From Azospirillum canadense (GTDB lineage Bacteria; Pseudomonadota; Alphaproteobacteria; Azospirillales; Azospirillaceae): a stretch of DNA of 64,000 nucleotides. Under the pieces are notes generated by a model. It was not told the origin of the DNA. It did no database searches and saw only the letters and a program-made list of their open reading frames with translations. Of this stretch, positions 1 through 10,152 are shown piece after piece. Position 1 is the first letter of the stretch, and the number at the start of each line of letters is the position of its first letter. Made by a program: the position numbers and the translations under genes. The stretch lies in the NCBI RefSeq assembly GCF_025961225.1, contig NZ_JAOQNG010000001.1, positions 1 through 64,000 of the forward strand, written 5' to 3'.

Positions 1-1407
1 GCGCAGTTCGTCGAGCTGCTGCACCATCATCTGGGCGTCGACGAGCACACGGCCCTGCGCCGGGCGGTGGAGGCGCTGGAGTGGTTCCGGATGCCCGCCG
101 CCACGCGCCGCCTTTCGCTCTACCCCCACGAACTGCCGGAGGCGCAACGCTGGCGCGCCGTGCTGGCGCTGGCGGTGGCGGCGCAGCCGGCGGTGCTGCT
201 GGCCGACGCCCCGGCCGCGGCGCTGGACCCCACCCAGCGCGCCTGGATGCTGGACCGCCTGGCCGGCTGGGCGCGGGAACACGGGACGGCCCTGGTGCTC
301 GCCGGGCGGACGGAGAAAGTCGTCGCCGGCCCCGCCGACCGCGCGCTGCTGCTGGAGGCGGAGCGGCTGCGTGCGGCGTCGCCGAGCCCAGCCACCGACG
401 GGGCCGTGAACCGCGAACCACCGCCGGCCGGGGCTCCGGCCCTGTCGGTGCGGGACCTGCGCGTCGCCTTCCGGCTGGGCCGGACCTGGAAGGGGGAGGA
501 CCGCTGGCTGACCGTGGTGGACGGCGTCGGCTTCGATCTGGCCGAGGGCGACACGCTGGCCCTGATCGGCGAGTCGGGCAGCGGCAAGTCGGTGCTGGCG
601 CGCGCCCTGCTGCGGCTGGTGCCACCGTCCGGCGGGCAGGTCGCGTGGCTCGGCCGCGACCTCGCCGGCGCGCCGCCGGACGCGATGCGCCGGGCGCGCC
701 GCGATCTGCAGATCCTCTTCCCCGACCCTGCTGCCGCGTTCGACCCGGGCATGACCGTGGGCGCCCAGATGGCCGAGCTTCTGGAGACGCTGCGCCCGGA
801 CATCCCCGCTGCCGACCGCGGCCCGCGCATCGCCGACGCCCTGCGCGAGGTGGGGCTGCACGAGGCCGTCGCGGCCCTGTACCCCGCCGCCCTGGATACC
901 GCGGAGGCCGCGCACGCCGGGCTGGCCCGCGCCCTGCTGTCGGAACCTCGCCTGCTGGTCTGCGACGAGCCCGCGGCGACGCTGGCCGGCGCGGACCGCG
1001 CGACCTTTCTGGCGCGGCTGATGGAGGTGCGCCGCCGCCGCCGGCTCGCCCTGGTCTACGCCACCGAAGACGCGGCCGACGCGCTGAAGGTGGGGCGGCG
1101 CGCGCTGGTCCTGCTTCTCGGCCGGATCGTGGAGGCTGCGGACAGCGCCTCCCTTATTGACGACGGGGCCGACGGGGCGCGCCACCCCCTCACCCGCGCG
1201 ATGCTGGCGGTGGCGGGGGGCGGCGGGTCCGGGCTGCCGGGCGATCCGCCCTCCGCCCTCGCCCCGCCGTCCGGCTGCGCGTTGCGGCTCCGCTGCCCGC
1301 TGGCGCGCGATCACTGCGCCCAGGTCGCCCCTGCGCTTGATGGGGCGGCGGCCGGCCACCGGATCGCCTGTCACTACTGGGAGACAAACAGTCAGGGTGC
1401 GTCATAG
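1..1407 (+). CDS. Fused two-domain peptide-type ABC transporter ATPase, 5'-truncated, degenerate
   Basis: The reading frame is open from base 1, so the N-terminus lies outside the window. The product resembles the DppD-DppF / SapDF / YejF group of ATPases, which power peptide or antimicrobial-peptide importers at the inner membrane. It carries two ABC halves. The second has an intact Walker A (GESGSGKS, about nt 568-591) and Walker B (LLVCDEP, about nt 952-972). The C-terminus has the Cys-containing tail typical of oligopeptide ATPases (GCALRLRCP...C, about nt 1273-1320). Both LSGGQ signatures are altered: LPEAQ in the first half (about nt 130-144) and an LDTAEAA stretch in the second. The first Walker B reads LLADAPA, so the catalytic Glu is Ala. 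Family assignment is good, but whether the protein still hydrolyses ATP normally is uncertain. No permease gene is visible. Confidence 0.82.
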   Translation, partial: AQFVELLHHHLGVDEHTALRRAVEALEWFRMPAATRRLSLYPHELPEAQRWRAVLALAVAAQPAVLLADAPAAALDPTQRAWMLDRLAGWAREHGTALVLAGRTEKVVAGPADRALLLEAERLRAASPSPATDGAVNREPPPAGAPALSVRDLRVAFRLGRTWKGEDRWLTVVDGVGFDLAEGDTLALIGESGSGKSVLARALLRLVPPSGGQVAWLGRDLAGAPPDAMRRARRDLQILFPDPAAAFDPGMTVGAQMAELLETLRPDIPAADRGPRIADALREVGLHEAVAALYPAALDTAEAAHAGLARALLSEPRLLVCDEPAATLAGADRATFLARLMEVRRRRRLALVYATEDAADALKVGRRALVLLLGRIVEAADSASLIDDGADGARHPLTRAMLAVAGGGGSGLPGDPPSALAPPSGCALRLRCPLARDHCAQVAPALDGAAAGHRIACHYWETNSQGAS

Positions 1408-1441
1408 GAGCGCATCGGCCTGCCGATATATTTCATTCGGT

Positions 1442-1470
1442 TTGACGCTTCGCGTCTGCACAATTTATTC
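1442..1470 (+). promoter_or_regulatory. Candidate sigma-70-type promoter for the downstream chemoreceptor
   Basis: TTGACG at 1442-1447 is followed after 16-17 bases by TTTATT/TTATTC (1464-1470). This is one of the few AT-rich spots in the 131-base gap upstream of the chemoreceptor start. It was identified by eye only. Confidence 0.35.
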
Positions 1471-1538
1471 ATGCGCTTCGACGCTCCGGCTCGGCCCTTT
1501 ATCGCCGTCCGCGGAGACTTTTGCTCCTCGGAGGTTGC

Positions 1539-3530
1539 ATGACCACGCTTCTTTCACGGTTTTCCGTCCGTTTCCAGATCATGACCATCGCGGCGCTGGG
1601 CATGGTCGGGTTGCTGGTCGTGCTGGCGGTGTTCTGGGAAAGCCGAACGGTGCAGAACCGCATGGCGGCCATCGACCATGCGACCAGCGCCGCGTCCGAC
1701 GCCTCGGAGAAGGTGGGCGACCATCTCGCCTCGGCGCGGGTCCAGACGAACATCTTCCTGGACAGCCGCACCAAGGACCCGCTCGACCGCCGCAACCGCG
1801 ACGTGGCGAACGCGCTGGCCGGCATCGACGCGCTGACCGGGACGCTGACGAGCGACAACGCGCGCGCCAAGCTGGCCGCGTTGAAGCAGGCGGTCGTCGC
1901 CTGGAACGGCCAGTTCGACACGCTGGTCGCCACCATGCGCAAGATCGGGCTGACGGAGGGCGAGGGCCTGCACGCCGCGCTGAACTCTGCGGCGATAAAC
2001 CTGGAGCAACGGCTTCAGGAGAATTACGAGCTGGATCCGGACGAAGCCACCCTGTCCCGCCTGCAGGTGCTGATCCTGCAGGTGCGGCGGTACGAGAGCG
2101 ACCTGCTGCGGCGTTCCAAGCCGATCGACCGCGACGCGCTGCTGCGGAACCTGAAGGATTTCGGCGTGCAGCTGGCCGCGGCGAAGCTCGACTCGGCGGA
2201 ACTGAAGGTCGTGGAGCGGCTGCGCGCCCAGTATGAGCAAGCCTTCGTCGCCTTCGCCGACACCTACCTGTCGCAGGTTCCGCAGAAGGAAGCGGTCCGC
2301 GCCGGCGGGGCCGCGATGGTGCCGCCGCTGGAGGCGCTGGTGGCCCTGCTGAACGCGGAGGCCGAGAGCGCCCGCGACGCCATGGCGGCCAACCGCGACG
2401 AGACGGTCACGCTGATGGTCTGGTCCATCATCGCCACGGCCGTGCTGGCCGGCCTGGCCAGCGTCGTGCTGGGGCAGAGCATCGCCGGGCCGCTCGGCCG
2501 GATGAGCGTCGCCATGCAGGCGATCGCCGCCAACGACCTGAATGCCGTCGTGCCGGCGCTGGAACGCCGCGACGAGATCGGCCGCATGGCCCGCACGCTG
2601 GAGGTCTTCAAGGCGGGTGCGGCCGACAACGAACGCCTTCGCGCCGAGCAGGAGAAGAGCCGCGCCGCCGCCGAGGTGGAGAAGCGCCGGATGCTGACCC
2701 GGCTGGCCGACGACTTCGAGGAGAGCGTCAACGCCATCGTGGAGGGCGTCGTCAACGCGGCGACGCAGACGCGCAGTTCGGCCGAGCAGATGACCGCCAC
2801 CGCCATCCGCGCCAGCGAGCGCGCCGCCACCGTGTCCGCCGCGTCGGCCCAGGCGACCAGCAACGTCCAGACGGTGGCGACCGCGGCGGAGCAGCTGAGC
2901 GCCTCCATCCACGACATCGCCCGGCAGGTCTCGACCTCCGCGAACATCGCCGCGCAGGCCGAGCAGGAGGCCGAACTCGTCTCCGTCACCATCCGCAACC
3001 TGGCCGAGGCGGCGCGGCGCATCGGCGAGGTGGTGCAGCTGATCAACGCCATCGCCGCCCAGACCAACCTGCTGGCGCTCAACGCCACCATCGAGGCCGC
3101 GCGCGCCGGCGAAGCGGGCAAGGGCTTCGCGGTGGTCGCCAACGAGGTGAAGAGCCTCGCCAACCAGACCGCCAAGGCCACCGACGACATCGCGACCCAG
3201 GTCGGTGCGGTGCAGACGGCGACCGAGGCGGCCGTCTCCGCCATCGACGGGATCACCGGGATCATCGGCCAGATCAACGGCATCGCCGCCGGCATCAGCA
3301 GCGCGGTGGAGGAGCAGGGCTCCGCCACGCGGGAGATCGCCCGCAACGTCCAGGAAGCGGCCAGCGGCACCCAGGAGGTGTCGAGCAACATCGCCGGGGT
3401 CGAGGACGCGGCCAGCGAAACCGGCCGCACCGCGGAGCAGGTGCTGTCGGCCGCCGAGGATCTGATGAGCCAGTCCCGCACGCTGCGCGACCGGGTGGAC
3501 GGCTTCCTCGGCACCGTCCGGGCGGCGTGA
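1539..3530 (+). CDS. Methyl-accepting chemotaxis protein
   Basis: This is a transmembrane chemoreceptor of about 663 residues that would signal through CheA/CheW to the flagellar motor. TM1 is at about residues 13-33. A helical periplasmic sensor of about 255 residues follows, without an obvious Cache pattern and possibly of the four-helix-bundle type. TM2 is at about 291-313, followed by HAMP and a long coiled-coil signalling domain. The conserved hairpin tip ([20 protein letters not shown]) lies at about nt 3060-3120. I chose the ATG at 1539 because GGAGG sits a few bases upstream; a TTG at 1521 would add only six residues. The gene appears monocistronic. The ligand cannot be inferred. Confidence 0.92.
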   Translation: MTTLLSRFSVRFQIMTIAALGMVGLLVVLAVFWESRTVQNRMAAIDHATSAASDASEKVGDHLASARVQTNIFLDSRTKDPLDRRNRDVANALAGIDALTGTLTSDNARAKLAALKQAVVAWNGQFDTLVATMRKIGLTEGEGLHAALNSAAINLEQRLQENYELDPDEATLSRLQVLILQVRRYESDLLRRSKPIDRDALLRNLKDFGVQLAAAKLDSAELKVVERLRAQYEQAFVAFADTYLSQVPQKEAVRAGGAAMVPPLEALVALLNAEAESARDAMAANRDETVTLMVWSIIATAVLAGLASVVLGQSIAGPLGRMSVAMQAIAANDLNAVVPALERRDEIGRMARTLEVFKAGAADNERLRAEQEKSRAAAEVEKRRMLTRLADDFEESVNAIVEGVVNAATQTRSSAEQMTATAIRASERAATVSAASAQATSNVQTVATAAEQLSASIHDIARQVSTSANIAAQAEQEAELVSVTIRNLAEAARRIGEVVQLINAIAAQTNLLALNATIEAARAGEAGKGFAVVANEVKSLANQTAKATDDIATQVGAVQTATEAAVSAIDGITGIIGQINGIAAGISSAVEEQGSATREIARNVQEAASGTQEVSSNIAGVEDAASETGRTAEQVLSAAEDLMSQSRTLRDRVDGFLGTVRAA

Positions 3531-3678
3531 CCGACAGACCGGCGGCGCGACAACCGGGGGCTTGCGGGGAGACGGATGGGACAACCGGGCGCAGGGGCGT
3601 GGACGCGGGCGCCCCTGTTCAGGCCGCCCCCATCTCTGGTAGATTGCTTGTCATGCCATCAACCGCGCTTCCTTCCCC

Positions 3679-5592
3679 ATGACCGCCCTTCCGCTCGCCG
3701 AAGCGGAGATTGCCGGGCTGGAATTCCTGGAAGGGCTAGCCACGCCGTTGTGGCTCATCCGCCAGGACGGCGGGACGGTCTGGCTGAACGCGTCGGCCCG
3801 CGCGGCGCTCGACCTGCCGCCGGAGGGCCCGGCGTCCTTGCTGCATTTGGTTGAAACGGCGGAGTTGCGGCGCGCGATGGACGCCGTCGCGGCCGGCCAT
3901 CGCGCCTCGGCGCGCATCCGTTTCCGGTGCGGCGGGCGATGGGAGGACGGCATCCCGGCGGAGGTGGACGTCCTGCTGGCCCCGGCGCCCTGTCGCGGCG
4001 GCCTGGTGCTGGTGGAGGCACCGGCCGACGGCGGCGCGAGGCGCGAGGCGATGCGGCTGAACGAACAGCTGGTCGCCCTCTCCTACGCCTACCCGGACAT
4101 CCGGTTCGAGCTGCGGCGCGACGGCACCATCCTGGACTTCGCCGCGGCCAGCCCAGGCGACCTGAACGTCCCGGCCGAGCGCTTCCTGAACCAGCGCGTG
4201 CAGGAGGTTCTGCCCGAACCCGCGGCCGGCCTGATGGTCGCGGCGCTGGACCGGCTGAACGGGGGCGACCTGGTCACCGCGCTGGACTTCACCTTGCCGG
4301 CGCTGCCCAACAGCCGCGAGTCCGGCGACAAGTCCTTCGAGGCGCAGCTGGTCGCGCTGATGGACGGCGACCGCATCCTGTGCAGCATCCGCAACGTCAC
4401 CGAGCGCGTGCGGGCCGAGCGCGAGGCGCGGCGCGCCCACGACCGGCTGCTGGACGCCATCGAGTGCATCACCGAGGGCTTCGTCCTCTACGACCCGGAC
4501 GACCGGCTGGTGCTCTGCAACTCGCGCTACCGGGACCTGTTTTCCGACAACACGGACCTGATGACCCCCGGCACACCCTTCGAAACGGTGCTGCGCGTCG
4601 GTGCTGCGCGCGGCGTTTACCGGATCGCGCCCGAGGAGTTGGAGGGCTGGATCGCGCGGCGCATCAACCAGCACCGCACCGGCGGGCCGCCGATGGAGGT
4701 GCAGCTGGTGTCCGGCCGCTGGATCCGCATCGAGGAGTGGCGAACCAAGGAGGACGGCACCGTCGGCATCCGCGCCGACATCACCGACCTGAAGGCGCGC
4801 GAGGCGGATCTGCGCGCCGCCCGCGACGAGGCGGAGCGCGCCAACCGTCGCAAGTCCGACTATGTCCACCACCTGAGCCACGAGCTGCGCACGCCGCTGA
4901 ACGCCGTGCTGGGCTTTTCCGAGATCATCCGCGACGAGATGATGGGGCCGAACAACCCACGCTACCGGGACTATGCGGGGCAGATCACGGCGGCCGGCGT
5001 CTACATGCTGGATCTCATCAACAATCTGCTTGACCTCGCGAAGATTGAGGCCGGCCGGATGGACCTGCACGAGGAGGCCTGCAACCTCGCCCTGCTGGTG
5101 GACCTGACCTTCGGCATGATGCACCCCCGGGCGGCCGAGGCGGCGGTCCGGCTGGTCATGGACATCCCCGACGACCTGCCGGGCGTGCACGGCGACGCAT
5201 CGCTGATCCGGCAGATGCTGACCAACCTGGTCGGCAACGCCATCAAGTTCGCCCGGCCGCCCGGCAAGGGCCCTGAGCGGACCGCGCCCGAGCGCTGCGT
5301 CACGGTGCGCGCCGCGCGGACCGGCGACGGCGGGATTCTGTTGAGCGTCGCCGACAACGGCATCGGCATGCGGCCGGAGCAGATTCCGGCGGCACTCGAC
5401 TCCTTCCGCCAGGTGCACCAAAGGGACATCGCGACGGAGCGCGGATCCGGCCTGGGCCTGCCGCTCACCCGCGCCCTGATCGCGCTGCATGGCGGCTCCT
5501 TCCGGATCGACAGCGCGCTGGGGATCGGGACGACGGTGTTCCTGGAATTTCCGGCGTCGCGGGTGTGCGAGAGCGACGGATTTTTCCAATAA
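3679..5592 (+). CDS. PAS-domain sensor histidine kinase
   Basis: This is a 637-residue kinase with no predicted transmembrane segment, so it is probably cytoplasmic. The N-terminal about 380 residues look like successive PAS-type modules; one, around residues 255-375, resembles a PAS-7-like fold (ITEGFVLYDPDDRLVLCN). The HisKA H-box SHELRTPLNAV carries the phospho-acceptor His401. The ATPase domain has an N-box (NLVGNAIKFA, about 516), a G1 box (DNGIGM, about 559) and a G2 box (GSGLGLPLTRAL). There is no receiver domain and no adjacent response regulator, so its partner is unknown. It follows the chemoreceptor by 148 bases and may be expressed separately. Confidence 0.9.
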   Translation: MTALPLAEAEIAGLEFLEGLATPLWLIRQDGGTVWLNASARAALDLPPEGPASLLHLVETAELRRAMDAVAAGHRASARIRFRCGGRWEDGIPAEVDVLLAPAPCRGGLVLVEAPADGGARREAMRLNEQLVALSYAYPDIRFELRRDGTILDFAAASPGDLNVPAERFLNQRVQEVLPEPAAGLMVAALDRLNGGDLVTALDFTLPALPNSRESGDKSFEAQLVALMDGDRILCSIRNVTERVRAEREARRAHDRLLDAIECITEGFVLYDPDDRLVLCNSRYRDLFSDNTDLMTPGTPFETVLRVGAARGVYRIAPEELEGWIARRINQHRTGGPPMEVQLVSGRWIRIEEWRTKEDGTVGIRADITDLKAREADLRAARDEAERANRRKSDYVHHLSHELRTPLNAVLGFSEIIRDEMMGPNNPRYRDYAGQITAAGVYMLDLINNLLDLAKIEAGRMDLHEEACNLALLVDLTFGMMHPRAAEAAVRLVMDIPDDLPGVHGDASLIRQMLTNLVGNAIKFARPPGKGPERTAPERCVTVRAARTGDGGILLSVADNGIGMRPEQIPAALDSFRQVHQRDIATERGSGLGLPLTRALIALHGGSFRIDSALGIGTTVFLEFPASRVCESDGFFQ

Positions 5593-5603
5593 GCCGTGTG
5601 TCG

Positions 5604-5705
5604 GTGGGCAGTGATTCACACGGATTATTTTATTGATATTATTATTGCTGGATTACGCTGTTCAAACAGTCGCCCAGAAAATATATCCGTGTAATCCGTG
5701 GAGAT
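5604..5705. repeat. Dispersed palindromic element, family B (degenerate copy)
   Basis: The left part (about 5604-5628, GGTGGGCAGTGATTCACACG then GATT) is nearly identical to the start of the copy at 51819-51844. The right part (TCCGTGTAATCCGTG, 5686-5700) is a partial inverted complement. The interior is AT-rich. It lies between convergent genes (histidine kinase + and PfpI-like -). Confidence 0.6.
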
Positions 5706-5821
5706 CTTGTGCTCCACGCCACGACTCTCCCCCATAACGCGAAACGGCCGCGCGCACGGGGAGTGCGGCGGCCGTCCACCCGCAGGAAAGACGGGTTCCT
5801 CAAAGGCGAGGCGCGGACCGG

Positions 5822-6385
5822 TCAGGCGGCCTTGCGAACGGCAGCGGCGTCCGAGAAGACCTTCACCACCTGCTCGACGAAATCGGCCAGCTGGTCGTGG
5901 CCGAGCGCCGTGATCGTCACGTTGTCCACCACCAGCGGCTCGTCGCTCAACTGGGCGCCGGCGGCTTCCAACTCGGCGCGGACGGCTTCCGGAGCGGCCA
6001 GTTGGCGGCCCTTCAGCTTGCCAGGAATGGCGAGGAGCTGGATGCCCTGGTCGATCGCGGCGATCGGCTTGCCGGCGTCCAGGAAGTGACCGACGATGCG
6101 GCGGGTGTGGGCGCTCTGCTGGAGCTTGGCGACGCTGCGCTCGCCACCCGGCAGCAGCAGCATGTCGTAGTCCGCGCCCAGAACTTCGCCGACCTGCTTG
6201 TCAACCGGGAAGTAATGGCCCCAGGACTTGCCGTGCCAGCCGTTCACCAGACCCTGTTCGGGAGAAATCGTACGCAGCGCAGCCCCGGTCTTGAGCAGAG
6301 CACGCTGCGGCTCCGTCATCTCAAGTTCCTCAAAACCGTTGGCCACGAGAATGGCAATGCTCTTTCCTGCGAGGGGTTGATCCAT
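5822..6385 (-). CDS. DJ-1/PfpI family protein lacking the catalytic Cys
   Basis: The 187-residue protein has the DJ-1/PfpI class I glutamine amidotransferase-like fold: a start strand SIAILVANGFEELEM with the conserved Glu, then DMLLLPGG at about residues 74-81. The nucleophile elbow, normally A-I-C-H-G, reads AIDQG (Asp112-Gln113). The family's Cys-His pair is therefore missing, and classical protease, chaperone-hydrolase or deglycase chemistry is unlikely. The start ATG at 6385 has AAAGGA nine bases upstream; an ATG at 6403 would add six residues. It stands alone, and a stress-related or binding role is only a guess. Confidence 0.85.
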   Translation of the reverse strand: MDQPLAGKSIAILVANGFEELEMTEPQRALLKTGAALRTISPEQGLVNGWHGKSWGHYFPVDKQVGEVLGADYDMLLLPGGERSVAKLQQSAHTRRIVGHFLDAGKPIAAIDQGIQLLAIPGKLKGRQLAAPEAVRAELEAAGAQLSDEPLVVDNVTITALGHDQLADFVEQVVKVFSDAAAVRKAA

Positions 6386-6777
6386 ACTGTCGAGTCCTTT
6401 CATCGTTCAACCTGGATGTGCGGGCCGCCGGGGGAAAAAGAAACGGCGCTCGCCGCGCAAGGGTTTGCGCGGCGACGGGACCCGCAGCCGGTCCTCAAAG
6501 CTGAGAAGTCCGGCGCTGGGGCGTTCAGGCCCCTGATCGGTTTGTTGTGAGCATGGAACACAAGTGGCCCCAAAGAGGTCCCAAGTCAATGCCTTATTCC
6601 GCACCGCAACCAACGCCCAGCCGCCCGGGGCCACGTCGGCGCGCAAGGCGTTTTTGCGGCTGCGCTCAAGACTTAAGCAAGGATTTCCCGATGTGAGGAG
6701 CGGCACGGCGCAGATCAGCCATGCCGCGGCGGCGCGGCTTGAGGCTGTGTCATGGCCGGTGACAAAAACCGGGAACG

Positions 6778-6807
6778 AAAAAACGGCCGGGGAAGAGCCC
6801 CCGGCCG
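6778..6807 (-). terminator. Rho-independent terminator, minus strand
   Basis: The stem CGGCCGGGG / CCCCGGCCG (6784-6792 with 6799-6807) has a run of six A on its left flank (6778-6783), which is a T-run when read on the minus strand. It lies about 200 bases downstream of aceA and would stop leftward transcription. Confidence 0.7.
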
Positions 6808-6968
6808 GTTGAAAGTCGATAGCGTCAGCCGTTCGAAGAGATCCGGCTCGCACACCGGATCGGGAACCAACCGGTCGTCGTGGCGGGCTCGGGGCGCCGC
6901 CACGGCGTCCGGGCAACAGCCGGTCGGGTGGGCGGCCGGCGTGAAACGGCCGCCCGGTGACCGGCGAA

Positions 6969-6996
6969 CGCCGACCGATCAGGCGATCGGCCGGCG
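6969..6996 (-). terminator. Hairpin just after the aceA stop codon
   Basis: The arms CGCCGACCGATC (6969-6980) and GATCGGCCGGCG (6985-6996) pair with one mismatch or wobble around a 4-base loop. No T-run follows, so it may stabilise the mRNA 3' end rather than terminate transcription. The stronger terminator lies at 6778-6807. Confidence 0.45.
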
Positions 6997-7004
6997 TGAA
7001 CCGA

Positions 7005-8282
<1,278 letters not shown>

Positions 8283-8380
8283 GGTCCGATTCCTTGTTTG
8301 GTCGTCGTATGGCGCTGCTTTACAGCGCGTCCATGCCTTGACAGTTAAAACGGCCTTCGCTGCCTTGCAACAAGCCCTTG

Positions 8381-8463
8381 TTTGTAAAAGGGTCACCTTG
8401 TAAACTGCCGTTCAAAAATCTCTGTAAATCAGTAAATTTTGTAAATTTTCCGATGCTGTAAAA
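8381..8463. promoter_or_regulatory. Array of six GTAAA motifs, candidate operator of the divergent regulator
   Basis: In the 196-base gap between aceA (-) and the regulator (+), the motif GTAAA occurs at 8384, 8400, 8424, 8432, 8441 and 8458, always in the same direction and mostly as TTGTAAA or CTGTAAA. Spacings are 16, 24, 8, 9 and 17 bases. This AT-rich block stands out from the GC-rich surroundings and is the natural place for an autoregulated divergent promoter. Confidence 0.6.
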
Positions 8464-8478
8464 CGGGGCTCGGGCACG

Positions 8479-9921
8479 ATGGACAAGAAGGCGATGCTGG
8501 GCCCGAAGGTGCGGCGCCTGCGGCGCGACCACGGCCTGACCCAGGCCCAGATGGCCGAGCAGCTGGGCATCTCCCCCAGCTACCTGAACCTGATCGAGCA
8601 CAACCAGCGCCCGGTCACCGTGCCGCTGCTGCTGAAGCTGGGCCAGAACTTCGGCGTCGATCTCCAGTCCTTCGCCGAGGACGAGGAGAGCCGGCTGGTC
8701 GCCGGCCTGCGGGAGGTCTTCGCCGACCCTCTGTTCGACGGTTCCGACATCAAGAACCAGGATTTCCGGGAACTGGCGGCGGTCGCCCCGACGCTGGGGC
8801 AGGCGGTGGTGGCGCTCTACCGCTCCTTCCGCACCAGCCGCGACGACCTGCAGGCGCTGGCCGAGAAGATGGCCGACCGCGAGAAGCTGCACCTTGTCCA
8901 GGGCGCCTCCTTCCCGCAGGAGGAGGTGCGCGACCTCTTCCAGGCCAACAACAACCATTTCGCCGAGTTGGAGGCCGCCGCGGAGGAGCTGTGGCAGGAA
9001 GGCCGGCTGGAGAAGGGCGACCTCTACCGCGGGCTGGTCGACTACCTGTCGAACAACCACAGCGTCCGCGTCCGGCTGCTGCCGTCGGACGTCATGGGCT
9101 ACGCGGTGCGCCGATTCGACCGGCACGGCCGGCGCATCCTGCTGTCGGAGATGCTGGCCCCGTCGGGCCGCAACTTCCAGCTCGCCTGCCAGATCGCCCT
9201 GCTGCGCCACCGCGACCTGCTGAACCAAATCCTGGACGGGTCGAGCCTGTCGGGCGACGAAGCGCGACGGCTGGCCCGCATCGGGTTAGCCAACTATTTC
9301 GCGGCGGCGGTGCTGATGCCCTACGACCGCTTCTGGGACGCGGCAAAGCAAATCCGTTACGACATCGAAATATTGCGGCGCCGGTTCGACGCCTCGTTCG
9401 AGCAGGTCTGCCAGCGGCTGACCACCTTGCAGCGTTCCGGGGCCAAGGGCGTGCCCTTCTTCCTGATGCGGGTGGACAGCGCGGGCAACGTGTCGAAGCG
9501 TTTCTCCGGCGCCGGCTTCCACTTCGCGCGCTTCGGCGGCGGCTGCCCGCGTTGGATCGTCTACGACGCCTTCCGCACACCCGGAAAAATCCACAGCCAG
9601 CTCGCGCAGATGCCCGACGGCACGACCTATTTCTCCATCGCGCGGACGGTGGTGAAGGCCGGCGGCGGCTTCCGCAGCCCGCCGCAGCAGTTCGCCATCG
9701 CGCTTGGCTGCGATGTGCAGCACGCAGGGCAAATCACTTACGCCGACGGATTCGACCTGGAAAACACCGAGGCGGCGACGCCGATTGGTGTGAATTGCCG
9801 GCTCTGCCCGCGTCTGGACTGCTCGCAACGGGCCTTCCCGCCCTTGAACCACCGGCTGATCGTGGACGAAAACCTGCGCGGCCTGTCCCCTTACCTGTTC
9901 GCCCCGCCGGCCGGCGAATGA
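8479..9921 (+). CDS. XRE-family transcriptional regulator of the ScfR/RamB type
   Basis: The 480-residue protein has an N-terminal helix-turn-helix (about residues 8-65, TQAQMAEQLGISPSYLNLIE), a middle IrrE/ImmA-like segment without a clear HExxH, and the C-terminal domain of short-chain fatty-acyl-CoA regulators. That domain includes the conserved Cys cluster NCRLCPRLDC at about residues 443-452. Such proteins (RamB in Corynebacterium, ScfR-type in proteobacteria) control acetate, propionate and glyoxylate-cycle genes in response to acyl-CoA status. Its divergent pairing with aceA strongly suggests that it controls aceA and itself. Whether it activates or represses cannot be told from sequence. 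Confidence 0.9.
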   Translation: MDKKAMLGPKVRRLRRDHGLTQAQMAEQLGISPSYLNLIEHNQRPVTVPLLLKLGQNFGVDLQSFAEDEESRLVAGLREVFADPLFDGSDIKNQDFRELAAVAPTLGQAVVALYRSFRTSRDDLQALAEKMADREKLHLVQGASFPQEEVRDLFQANNNHFAELEAAAEELWQEGRLEKGDLYRGLVDYLSNNHSVRVRLLPSDVMGYAVRRFDRHGRRILLSEMLAPSGRNFQLACQIALLRHRDLLNQILDGSSLSGDEARRLARIGLANYFAAAVLMPYDRFWDAAKQIRYDIEILRRRFDASFEQVCQRLTTLQRSGAKGVPFFLMRVDSAGNVSKRFSGAGFHFARFGGGCPRWIVYDAFRTPGKIHSQLAQMPDGTTYFSIARTVVKAGGGFRSPPQQFAIALGCDVQHAGQITYADGFDLENTEAATPIGVNCRLCPRLDCSQRAFPPLNHRLIVDENLRGLSPYLFAPPAGE

Positions 9922-9945
9922 AGGCGCTTATTCCGCAATAACGCT

Positions 9946-9976
9946 TTGTGGTTAGGGAAAAACCACAACATTTTTG
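9946..9976 (+). terminator. Terminator of the ScfR-type regulator gene
   Basis: A perfect 8-bp stem TTGTGGTT / AACCACAA (9946-9953, 9961-9968) with a 7-base loop is followed by CATTTTTG. It lies 25 bases after the stop codon. Confidence 0.65.
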
Positions 9977-10152
9977 TAGGTATAAATTAGTGGCTTGTTG
10001 ACTATTTCCCTGTTAATGACGCATGCCGCATTGCGGCACGGCTTGGCTTCTGAACACCGGCCCCTGACAGCAACGGACTGACAGCCACGGACGAGCCGGC
10101 CACCAAAACGGTTTTGGCGAAACGGATCTGGCGAAACGGACCTGCGGATCAC

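Larger units (their letters stand above)
6386..7004. other. Noncoding stretch between aceA and the PfpI-like gene
   Basis: No convincing gene was found in about 620 bases. Reading frames here run through two hairpins and have no recognisable domain. It should hold the promoter of the PfpI-like gene (minus strand) and the 3' region of aceA. A TTGACT hexamer on the minus strand near 6585-6590 is a possible -35 element without a clear -10. Confidence 0.5.

Noticed and set aside
1554..3584. Very long open frames antisense to real genes, such as this one against the chemoreceptor gene and others at 3736-5619, 11024-13015, 26062-27606, 37707-39770, 43411-46152 and 56434-58272
   Set aside because: They mirror the frames of well-recognised genes in GC-rich DNA, have Arg/Ala/Gly/His-rich composition and show no domain of their own.
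6407..6916. 169-codon minus-strand frame upstream of the PfpI-like gene
   Set aside because: It runs through a strong terminator hairpin, has low-complexity Arg/Pro/Ser content, no ribosome site and no family similarity.
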